A stretch of 64,000 bases of DNA, taken from assembly GCA_946811695.1 (NCBI GenBank), contig OX328123.1:15777538-15841537 (forward strand), read 5' to 3'. Under the pieces are notes generated by a model, which saw only the letters and a list, made by a program, of their open reading frames with translations, made no database searches and was not told the DNA's origin. A program made the position numbers and the translations under genes. Below, one piece after another: positions 56,197 through 64,000 of this stretch. Every line of letters starts with the position of its first letter. The first letter of the stretch is position 1. The DNA comes from Gonocerus acuteangulatus. Taxonomy: Eukaryota; Arthropoda; Insecta; Hemiptera; Coreidae.

Positions 56197-56410
56197 CGGA
56201 GACCCGGTAGCCGTGAGGGTTAAAGTGTGAGCTCTTAACACTCCGTGCCAAAGGTCGTGGGTTCGACTCCCACTAGGGGCGGTGGCATTTCTTTCGAAAT
56301 AAGAAAAGGCATCATCCCTATCCTGGCTAGAAAAGGATGGTAACCTATAGATAATCCGTCCTAAAATTCGTAGCTAATAATAAATGGACGTTAAAATTGA
56401 AATAAAATAA
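56197..56410 (+). mobile_element. tRNA-derived SINE, family 2 (near full length)
   Basis: GGAGACCCGGTAGCCGTGAG head, GTGGGTTCGACTCCCACTAG B box, GGTGGCATTTCTTTCGAAAT, ATCCCTATCCTGGCTAGAAA, GGTAACCTATAGATAATCCG and an AT-rich tail. Collinear with the copy at 46163. Confidence 0.8.
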
Positions 56411-57020
56411 TAAATCCAATTAAGCTTTCAGGTACAAAGTGAATTGGAGTTTGCATGACAGAACATCAATAAATCTCAATGATAAAAAGCTTTGGACTGA
56501 AAGGAGAAATTGGAATTCAATTTTACTGGTTATGTTACTTCGGAATTGGGAACGTTACAAAGTTTGTCAAGCAATTACTTTCTGAACGGATTTATAAAAA
56601 AAAAGTTAAAATCAAGGGCTTTACTCATTGTATAATCAGAAGTCAATCAATGTAGCATAACTGTTTGCAGATTTAATTCCACTAAACCCTTGAAGTTGTT
56701 TTGCTTTTAAATACATTTTAAGCAATTAATATTCTTGTTAAATTCTTTATTTGAAGTAGGTAATTAAAATCATTAACGAATGATTATATGTGATTAAAAA
56801 AATGTAAGGGATGACAAACAATAATTTTTAGTTACTTTTGTCCCAATTCTGATTTCCATTATACTAAATGAAAAAATGTATTTATTCAAATTAATTTTAC
56901 TGACCCAAGTTCAAATAGTGGCATCCTTTTGCACATCTTCTGTCACGGTATTAGGTCGTTCGGATAAATGTGGAGTGCGAGCATAATATCAGGTCATCAT
57001 AGTAGAGTCACCTAAAACAA
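56411..57020. other. AT-rich spacer, no gene seen
   Basis: No repeat ends or supported frames. Confidence 0.4.
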
Positions 57021-57914
57021 AAAAAAGTCCGTCACGCAGGAGCTGCATAACTAAGCACTTTCCTCAGAATTTGGGTAGTGTAGACTGCTTTCCAGAACAA
57101 TTTGCTTAAAATATCCTACATAAATAAAATAAAAACGTGAATAGTTCTCATTTTGTAATGAGTAACTGATCAATTATTAATTTGCATCCAGAGTTATGTT
57201 TACACATGGTACCTACTACACTACGTAATAAATACAAAAATCCTCATATTATCGTATTTTGATCTAACGCAGGAACAGGATACAGTCACTCTAGTGGTAG
57301 AAAGCGCTCCTTGCGGCGGCTTTGTGAACCTACGTCTGCCGGCTTTTCTATTCAAATATATTACAAATTAAACCCCCGCTTTCCGATTGACCGATTCAGC
57401 TCATTTTTATAACACTTCTTTCTCATGAGTTACCCACGACGTATACAGCGTTTCGTTACAATACAGCAGAAATTACGACCGGTATGAGTATATTAGGAAT
57501 TTGGGTCCGGAGTAAACCCCCCCTTCTAATAAACCGATTTAGTTTCTTTTTACAACACATATTTACCTGTAGATTACCACTACGAATACCGAGTTTCGTC
57601 GAAATATACCAAAAATCACGGCTGGTAGTGGCGAATTGGTATTGTGGGTCCGGAGTAAACCCCCCCTTCTAATGAACCGATTTAGTTCATTTTTATATCT
57701 CACTTTTCTCTCTATATTAACACTACGAATACCAAGTTTCGTTGAAATATAACAAATATTACGGCTGACATAATCAAATAAGTGTTTTGGGTTCGGCGTA
57801 AACCCCCCCCCCCTTCCGGTGGACCGACTTTGGTGGTTAACGAACTCGTTCAATCGTTTGCTAATTGAATGCTATATACCAAGTTTCGTGACGAAAAAAC
57901 AAAAACTCTGGCCG

Positions 57915-57929
57915 CTATCGTGTTAACAG

Positions 57930-57970
<41 letters not shown>

Positions 57971-57977
57971 TATATAT
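57915..57977. repeat. Target-site duplication, left copy
   Basis: CTATCGTGTTAACAGACACA, (TA)n and GCATATATA, repeated at 59749-59817 with a few TA units more. The HINE-A consensus has this sequence once. Confidence 0.85.
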
Positions 57978-58093
57978 TTTTTTTTATTTTTCTTTATTAG
58001 GAGATACAATCCACTTCAAATTTAATAATACACTGTATAAGATATATACATAGTCAACTTAACAATTGGGCGTCTCCTTCACCCTCGTTACTT

Positions 58094-58114
58094 GGGCTTG
58101 AAAACATCAAGCCC
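58094..58114 (-). other. 3' UTR hairpin of the R2-clade element
   Basis: A perfect 8-bp stem (GGGCTTGA / TCAAGCCC) with a 5-nt loop, about 120 nt before the poly(A) end. R2 proteins recognise structured 3' UTR RNA, so this may be part of that structure. Confidence 0.45.
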
Positions 58115-58380
58115 AGTTGCTGTGAGACCTTAGTTCAAATACGTACACATCAGATTAATAAGTACCTTATTTAAAAGTAATAAGAAATAAAAACAAAAAA
58201 AAAATACATAACTATATAACAACTAACAAAAAACAACTATAAAGCAAAAAATACAATAATAAGAAAAAGTTACAGACTTAAATACCCTTATACTTCACCC
58301 ACTAGACCAGAGCTACTATACTCGTGGAGGTTATCATAGTGCAGCCAAACATAGTCCACGCTCAAACATACACCAAATGA

Positions 58381-58472
58381 AAAAAAAAAAAAAAAAAAAA
58401 AATAAAAAAAAAAAATAATAATAAAAAAAACAATAATAAAAAAAACATATATACACTAAATGAATAATAATG

Positions 58473-58517
<45 letters not shown>
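58381..58517. repeat. A-rich tracts on plus strand (T-rich in the R2 3' UTR)
   Basis: Runs of 20-45 A separated by TAATAATAA. They lie between the stop codon and the element's end, so they are internal T tracts of the retrotransposon RNA, not its tail. Confidence 0.8.
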
Positions 58518-58519
<2 letters not shown>

Positions 58520-58529
58520 CAGGCGATCC

Positions 58530-59734
58530 TCAACGGCCCGCCCCGGCGAGGAGTGTCCTCCATCGACTGAAGATGATGCAGGAGCCCTTTAATACCCGCA
58601 AGGTAATGCTTCTTAGCACCCCCATCGGGACACTAAGCTGCCTTAAACTATTGGCAGAAGCACCGCTCCACACACCCCTCCAGCTCAATGTACAGGACGT
58701 TACCTCCACGTCGGTCACAGGCACGCCAAACATTCGGCCCACTGCTAAACGGACACCAAGTCTCCCATACTTGCGACACTTCGCCCGGTGCAGAGAATTC
58801 AGATCAGAGGTGTTCCCATTAACAATCTGTGCATCCACAATAGTCACTTTACCCCCTTTTGCCACTATTATATCAGGCTTCCATCGCCGGCCATCAGCTC
58901 TCAGGACTGTTTCAATGTGAACTTCGTACCCCCTTCCGGCTAAGGCTTCCGCCAGTACATCCACCGCAGTGTCGTGCCTCAAACAACGACCTCCCCGTGA
59001 AACATAGCACTGCTGAACAGCATGAGTGCCGGTCTCATCCTCAAGGCAACCCGCCCTGCAAGTAAGAATCCGGCCCTCACGCCGGCCTCTTGTCGTTCTC
59101 ACGGTGGTCGGAAGGGCATTTATGTGAGTACGAACATACTGGATGAAGTCCCACCCAGAAGTGGTTCCAGCTCCATCATTGAGCCAATGTGTCGAGGCCT
59201 TACTAGCGGAAGATTCTTTCAGCCCTGCTCCGTCGTTGGACGAAAAGAGCCTCTCTGCCCACCAGCGCTTTCTAATTTCAGGGCACCAAGCGTCTTCATG
59301 AACTAAGCCCTGCCTGGCCAGGGCCTCCCTCGCTTTCCGCAGCCTTTTGGTCATGTCCTCCGAACCATAAGCCGCCCTAGCCGCGGCTAGACCAGACCGC
59401 TCCATCCTAGACAGACGGCCTATCGTCAGAGCCGGAACCAGGACGCCCATGCATGGAACACCCAAGCCTCCGTCCGCGCACGAAGCATGGAAATATCCAA
59501 CAGGTATATCCTTTGGCAATCTTAGCCACCTCCTCACCGCTGCTCTAACCTTTATATCCAACTTCCTTAATGCTTCGCGGGAGGAGCCACCAAGTACCAG
59601 CTTGTGCACATAACTTGGAAGAAGGTGATACCTAAGGGCGGTCAACCTCTGCTGCGGCTTGAGGGGTGCATTCCCAATTCTTAAAAGGGCCCTTCTAATT
59701 TCCTCATCAGGCCTCTCGGTTCCATGGTTCCTAT
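58530..59734 (-). CDS. R2-type ORF, C-terminal half: thumb/linker, CCHC and restriction-like endonuclease
   Basis: Uninterrupted for about 400 codons up to the truncation point. The first residues include IGNAPLKPQQRL, a conserved stretch just C-terminal to the R2 reverse transcriptase fingers/palm. Numbering from the leucine at 59645, VRRWLRLPKD is near 38-47 and GGLGVPCMG near 59-67. A CCHC motif follows (C196, C200, H208, C213; C-x3-C-x7-H-x4-C), then the PD-(D/E)xK-type nuclease core with KPDIIV at 256-261 and the next acidic residue D271 in VTIVDAQIV. RT catalytic residues are missing through truncation. In intact R2 the nuclease nicks the target and primes reverse transcription. The frame has no stops or frameshifts, so the insertion is young. 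Frames on the opposite strand at 58573-59306 are shadows. Confidence 0.88.
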
Positions 59735-59748
59735 AGGTTCCATGGTTC

Positions 59749-59763
59749 CTATCGTGTTAACAG

Positions 59764-59817
<54 letters not shown>
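59749..59817. repeat. Target-site duplication, right copy
   Basis: Matches 57915-57977. The right copy has a longer TA run, consistent with microsatellite slippage after duplication. Confidence 0.85.
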
Positions 59818-59856
<39 letters not shown>

Positions 59857-59990
59857 TATATATAAATTTTAACGGGGGTCATTTTCGGTGTCTACTAGGT
59901 AGGATCGATAAAGATTTGAAGAAATTTTTCAAAAATTCCGTCATGAGTCCAACCTCAATAGCTACTTTCCTTCGGAGGAAAGTGCTAAAA

Positions 59991-60394
59991 AGGGCAAAGT
60001 TCGCAAAAAGACGCGTAACGCTGATTTTTTGGGGTGTGTTTCGGGACCACCCCAGTAGTGTGTACTCAATTTTTCAGCTTCGAAAGACCTTTGCTAACGG
60101 CGCACCAGTCGAAAAACGTTGAAATGTTTGGACATTTTTTTTGTTTTTTGCTTATAGCTCCTAAAGCGTGCGTCATACAAAAATTTGTATTCTTTGCTTT
60201 TTCAAAGTAAATAAAATTTCAAAACTTTTGGCGCTAAAACAAACTCTTTAGGCAGAATAACATCCGAGATACAGCTCTTCAAAGTTTAGCTACTTTTCCC
60301 ATATAAACATAACAAGTTTTCCTCTGTTATATTTGTTTTACCAGATGATACAATTATTTACGATTCAGATATTACGATTTATCTACAAGTAACC
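59991..60394. other. Spacer, no gene seen
   Basis: 60000-60120 contains TTCGGGACCACCCC, related to the right end of the DNA transposon at 31272, so an old copy of that family may lie here. Otherwise unassigned. Confidence 0.4.
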
Positions 60395-60500
60395 AACCTT
60401 TTCTTCCCAAGATAAAAAAAAAAAAGCCACCACTCCTAGTCGGAAATGAAACCACGACTCTAAACACGATGTAATCACACTATAACACCATCAGGCTTAA
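60395..60500 (-). mobile_element. SINE family 2 fragment
   Basis: The plus strand shows AAAAAAGCCACCACTCCTAG and TCGGAAATGAAACCACGACT, matching the B-box side of the family on the minus strand, diverged. Confidence 0.5.
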
Positions 60501-60560
60501 AAAAACAAAACAAAAAAACACAACTAAACTACAGCTTATTTCGAAAATATCCGTTCGTAT

Positions 60561-60846
60561 AAAAGCATACCAGACACAAAACATAATAGCGTTGTCATGT
60601 GCACGGACTTACTCAGTTCATTACAATCCCTACAAGATTACTACGGTACATACCCCGTAGTATGCGACATTTTTGAAATAATGTATCACACAAATAAACA
60701 CTTCACAATGTACTGGTTGCCCGGACACGAAGACATCAGACAAAGTACTGCAGTAGACGAACAGGCTACTACGACGACTAGCACCAGACGTACATTACAT
60801 GACATACCAGGATCTTCAAGCCTTATCTAAGAGATATGTAACACAT

Positions 60847-60916
<70 letters not shown>

Positions 60917-61750
60917 GGCGCATCTACAGCTAGGTCATTAGCGCCGACATCCAGGGTGCAGCGAGGAATTTTACCAGCGAGCCGTGGGATGATAAAATTC
61001 CTGCCGGAGGTTGGGAATCGAACCCACCATCTCCCGCTTATGAATCCAAGGCGCTAGCCATTAGACCACGGGAGACCCGTAACACATAAATGGCAAGAAT
61101 CCTGGTACAACACGACTGACAACAAGCTTCGAGAAAACAAGCACATTGTACAGGAATGGTCATCCAGTAAAAGACTAAATAGACGAGAAGAAGTGGTTTT
61201 ATGCCGTCTAAGGATTGGCCATTCAAAACCGACCCACTCCTACATAATGGCAACAAAGGACAGACCGACATGTACATACTGCAATACTCACCTATCAATA
61301 AAGCACATACCAGACGTACATTACATGACATACCAGGATCTTCAAGCCGCATCTAAGAGATATATAAGTGATAAATAGGAATAATCCTGGTACAACACGA
61401 CTGGCAACAAGCTTCGAGAAATCAAGCACACTGTACAGGAATGGTCATCCAGTAAAAGACTAAATAAACGATAAGAAGTGGTTTTATGCCGTCTATGGAT
61501 TGGCCACACACGACCGACCCACTCCTACATAATGGCAACAAAGGATAGACCGACATGTACATACTGCAATACTCACCTATCAATAAAGCACATACTGACA
61601 GAGTGTAGACTCAGGACAATATTTAAATTACCCTACAATTTGACCGACTTACTTAACGATGGTAGCCAGTACATTGGCCACTACGTCATACAAATTTATA
61701 CAAGAACATTTAAAAAAGAAAAGATAACCTCAGTAATTTATTGTAATTGA
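60561..61750 (+). pseudogene. LINE ORF2 RNase H and C-terminus, tandemly duplicated and SINE-interrupted
   Basis: The frame opens VVMCTDLLSSLQSLQDYYGT (RNase H TD motif) and reaches MYWLPGHEDIRQSTAVDEQA (W-x-PGH). Skipping the SINE, YQDLQALSKRYVTHK joins WQESWYNTTDNKLRE, RREEVVLCRLRIGHSKPTHS and PTCTYCNTHLSIKHI. At 61309 the sequence jumps back to ACCAGACGTACATTACATGA, repeating ~285 bp, and the second pass finally continues to ILTECRLRTIFKLPYNLTDL and stops at 61750. The intact C-x2-C...H...C motif is only in the second pass. Reverse transcriptase absent. Confidence 0.8.
60850..61078 (-). mobile_element. tRNA-derived SINE, family 1, with 11-bp target duplication and long poly(T)
   Basis: About 65 T (the A tail on the minus strand) are followed by ACGGCGCATCTACAGCTAGG, GTGCAGCGAGGAATTTTACC and GGGAATCGAACCCACCATCT. 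GTAACACATAA flanks it (60839-60849, 61079-61089). It sits in the first copy of the LINE tandem duplication only, so it is younger than the duplication. The long tail also suggests a recent insertion. Confidence 0.9.
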
Positions 61751-62387
61751 TTTTTCGTTAATTGATCCAACAAAAAGGTTCTCTCTTTTTGTTGGATGAA
61801 TGGAACAGAACACATTACATTCACTAACACAACATCATTGGAGACAGTTTTTACATGACAAAAGCCAGATATTATAATGAGTTCAGGGGGAAAAGATGTA
61901 GCTTTATCACCAAATGGTGAAAAACTAAAATAAATAAAGAATTAGCGCATATTTTTTCCTTTATCCTCAGCATCATTGCTTATTGTGCACGATTTTTATA
62001 ATATTTTTCCTCTTACATTATTACTCACATAGTCATAGGCGGTTTTGGACAAACATTTCTGGGGGGGTCTAATTTAGTATGGGCTTACCGCCGTGCCTGG
62101 GGGTGTACAATCAAATTTTTATAACCAGGCACCTGGAAATCATTAAGTAAGTATTTGATAAACTAAGAAAGAACATTAATTAGAACTTATTACTATTAAT
62201 TTGCCTAAACAATTTATTTTTTTAACTTAATCGAAAAAGATTGTGAATTTTCATTCAGGAGGACTAAGCCCCCCCCTTTAGCCGCCACAGCTCAAAGTGC
62301 AAAATTAGTAGAAAATCCAAAACAAATCTTATATGATTTTTACCACAGATGATTAAGGATAAAAATGTACTCTAAAGACAATTCTTT
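61751..62387. other. Spacer and LINE 3' remnant
   Basis: ACCAAATGGTGAAAAACTAA at about 61910 resembles 41860 near another LINE tail. 62065-62110 and 62260-62280 have G and C runs similar to those in other dispersed repeats. No gene. Confidence 0.4.
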
Positions 62388-62533
62388 TTAGCACTTTCAT
62401 CCGAAGGAAAGCAGCTATTGAGGTTGCACTCATGACAGAATTGTTGAAAAATGTCTTCAAATCTTTATCGATCCTACCTAGTAGACACCAAAAATGACCC
62501 CCGTTAAAATTTATATATATGCATGTTCATATG

Positions 62534-62572
<39 letters not shown>

Positions 62573-62573
62573 G

Positions 62574-62656
<83 letters not shown>

Positions 62657-63586
62657 GTATATGTGTCTGTTAACACGATAGCGGCCAGAGTTTTTGTTTT
62701 TTCTTCACGAAACGTGGTATGTAGCGTTCAATTAGCAAACGATTGAACGAGTTCGTTAACCACCAAAATCGGTCCACCGGGAGGGGGGTTTACCCCGGAC
62801 CCAAAACACTAATTTGACCATGCCAGCCGTAGTTTTTGTTATATTTCAACGAAACTCAGTATTCGTTATTTTGATCTAAAGAGAGAAATACGGTGTAAAA
62901 ATAAACTAAATCGGTCCATTAGGAGGGGGGGGGGTTTACACCGGACCCACATTACCAATTTCCCACTACCAGCCGTAATTTTTGTTCCATTTCAACGAAA
63001 CTCGGTATTCGTGCTGGTAATCAACAGAGAAAAATGGGTTGTATAAATAAACTAAATCGGGTTATTTGGAGGAGGGTTTACTCCGGACCTAAACTACTAA
63101 TATACTCATACCGGTCGAAATTTCTGCTGTAATGTAACGAAACGCGGTATACGTCGTGGGTATTTCATGAGAAAGAAGTGTTGTAAAAATGAAGTAAATC
63201 GGTCTATTGGAAAGGAAGGTTTACTTTAAACTTTGTTTCATTAGAATTAGCCTGCCAGACGTAGGTTCCCAAAGCCGCCGCGAGGAGCGCTATCTCCCAC
63301 TAGGGGGACTGTATCCTTTTCCTGCGTCAGATCAAAAAAGGAAATATGAAGTTTTTGTGTATTTATTAAGTAGTGTAAATATAAACATAACTCTGGAAGC
63401 AAATTAATTACAAAATTAATAATTGAACAGTTCTCATAAGAAATGTAAATGAGCAGAACTATTCACGTTTTTATTTTATTTATATAGGTTATTTACAGCA
63501 AATTATTCAGTAATGCAGTCTACACTACACAAATTCTGAGGAAAGTGCTTAGTTATGCAGCTCCTGCGTGACGGACTTTGTTTTTT
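62388..63586 (-). mobile_element. HINE-A copy 5
   Basis: Minus-oriented. Left end at about 63586 (AAAGTCCGTCACGCAGGAGC), subterminal AGCACTTTCCTC at about 63538-63550, four internal repeats, GTGTTAACAGACAC, (TA)n at 62513-62655, AAATTTTAACGGGGGTCATT, and a terminal hairpin with one mismatch (CTTTCCTTCGGATGAAAG) before GCTAAAAA. Confidence 0.8.
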
Positions 63587-64000
63587 AATTTAAATTATAA
63601 TTTATTGATTTCCTAGATGTGTGTGTTAGAAACAAAATATTTTATTTATTTATTTGTCTTCAGAGACCCGTAACTTTTGGCGATGGTCTCCTTACAGTTT
63701 GGCGATGGTCTCCTTACAGTTTTATCACTATGAAAATCTGTCTCAGTCCAAAATAAAAAGAGAAATAAATAAATAAAATGAAATAAATAATTATAAAGTA
63801 TAACGAAATAAATGAAACTAAAAACAACAAAATAATAATAAATAAAGGAATAGAAAATAAGTAAATATATATAGGTATATATATTAAAAGGAATATGTAT
63901 AAGTACTTTAAATTAAAATTATCTAAATTCGATTTTTGCTTTTAATGTGGATGAAGGGCAATTGAAAATTTCATTTTCAAAAAAAAACTAAAGCTCAACT
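63587..64000. other. AT-rich spacer, no gene seen
   Basis: Includes a two-copy 22-bp repeat (TTTGGCGATGGTCTCCTTAC at 63676 and 63699). Otherwise A-rich. Confidence 0.4.

Larger units (their letters stand above)
57978..59748 (-). mobile_element. 5'-truncated R2-clade non-LTR retrotransposon
   Basis: Minus-strand element. It opens inside ORF coding sequence at about 59735 (5' truncation), codes to the stop at 58530, then has a ~550-nt 3' UTR including long T runs and a perfect GGGCTTGA/TCAAGCCC hairpin (58094-58114), and ends in CCTAATAAAG with an A-rich tail against the left target duplication. Flanked by a ~63-69 bp duplication of HINE-A DNA. At the 5' junction GGTTCCATGGTTCCTAT occurs twice in tandem (59718-59734, 59736-59752), like junction rearrangements seen in target-primed insertion. 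R2 elements normally occupy 28S rDNA; this copy does not. Confidence 0.85.
57021..59990 (+). mobile_element. HINE-A copy 4, split by an R2-clade retrotransposon
   Basis: The left part (57021-57977) holds AAAAGTCCGTCACGCAGGAG, the subterminal AGCACTTTCCTC, internal CCGATTTAG repeats, GTGTTAACAGACACAC and (TA)n. The right part (59749-59990) resumes with CTATCGTGTTAACAGACACA, (TA)n, AAATTTTAACGGGGGTCATT and the terminal ACTTTCCTTCGGAGGAAAGT hairpin with GCTAAAAA. The overlap between the parts is the target duplication of the R2-clade insertion. Frames at 57484-57853 are repeat translations. Confidence 0.85.

Noticed and set aside
57484..57853. Frames of 62 and 96 codons (also 43876-44209 and 16147-16338)
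   Set aside because: They lie in the ~130-bp internal repeats of HINE-A and recur in every copy in different frames.
58573..59306. Plus-strand frames over the R2 coding region
   Set aside because: Antisense shadows of the minus-strand R2-type ORF, which has recognisable catalytic motifs.
57978..59748. rDNA locus with a resident R2
   Set aside because: No 28S sequence flanks the element; both flanks are HINE-A DNA.

Overview
This is an AT-rich invertebrate nuclear genome window. An arthropod is most likely, judging from the R2-clade and Jockey/I-like retroelement remnants, the tRNA-derived SINEs and a transposon-associated protein remnant typical of arthropod genomes. The species cannot be named from the sequence. 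I find no convincing host protein-coding gene. Apart from one tRNA-Ala gene, everything with recognisable structure is mobile DNA, satellite or microsatellite. Most open frames are translations of tandem repeats, (TA)n tracts or inverted repeats.

Layout. 1-6.3 kb: two related TIR elements, a 44-bp-stem hairpin, the left end of a Helentron-like element and a decayed transposon-protein fragment. 7.0-8.4 kb: a tRNA-Ala(CGC) gene heading a satellite built from its own 5' half (106-bp units, then 18-bp units). 8.6-15 kb: half of a foldback family, SINEs, a TIR element sitting in a (TA)n tract and a 43-bp minisatellite. 15.5-22.8 kb: two families of Helentron-like non-autonomous elements (called HINE-A and HINE-C here) and Helitron 3' ends. 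22.8-28 kb: mostly unstructured AT-rich DNA. 27.9-31.6 kb: a 51-bp minisatellite, a nearly perfect foldback, and a TA-flanked DNA transposon carrying a HINE-C. 33-42 kb: Helitron debris, Jockey/I-like LINE fragments, HINE-A, SINEs and a 50-bp minisatellite. 42-48.5 kb: HINE-A and HINE-C copies, a 5S-rRNA-like relic, a SINE and a complete-looking small Helitron. 49.7-51.1 kb: a 75-bp satellite whose unit holds an 18-bp palindrome. 51.3-54.3 kb: a large inverted repeat with a LINE in one arm and a SINE in the other; each arm preserves the other's empty site. 57-60 kb: HINE-A split by a 5'-truncated R2-clade retrotransposon with a ~63-69 bp target duplication. 60.5-61.8 kb: a LINE 3' end, tandemly duplicated and then hit by a SINE. 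62.4-63.6 kb: a fifth HINE-A.

The most notable signals are the satellite made from a tRNA-Ala gene; the HINE-A and HINE-C families, which share a left terminus but carry different, family-specific subterminal inverted repeats, a central (TA)n and a 3' hairpin; and the R2-clade insertion outside rDNA. The nested insertions give a readable relative chronology. Family names such as HINE, Helitron, R2 and mariner-like rest on structure and motif recognition only; no database search was possible.
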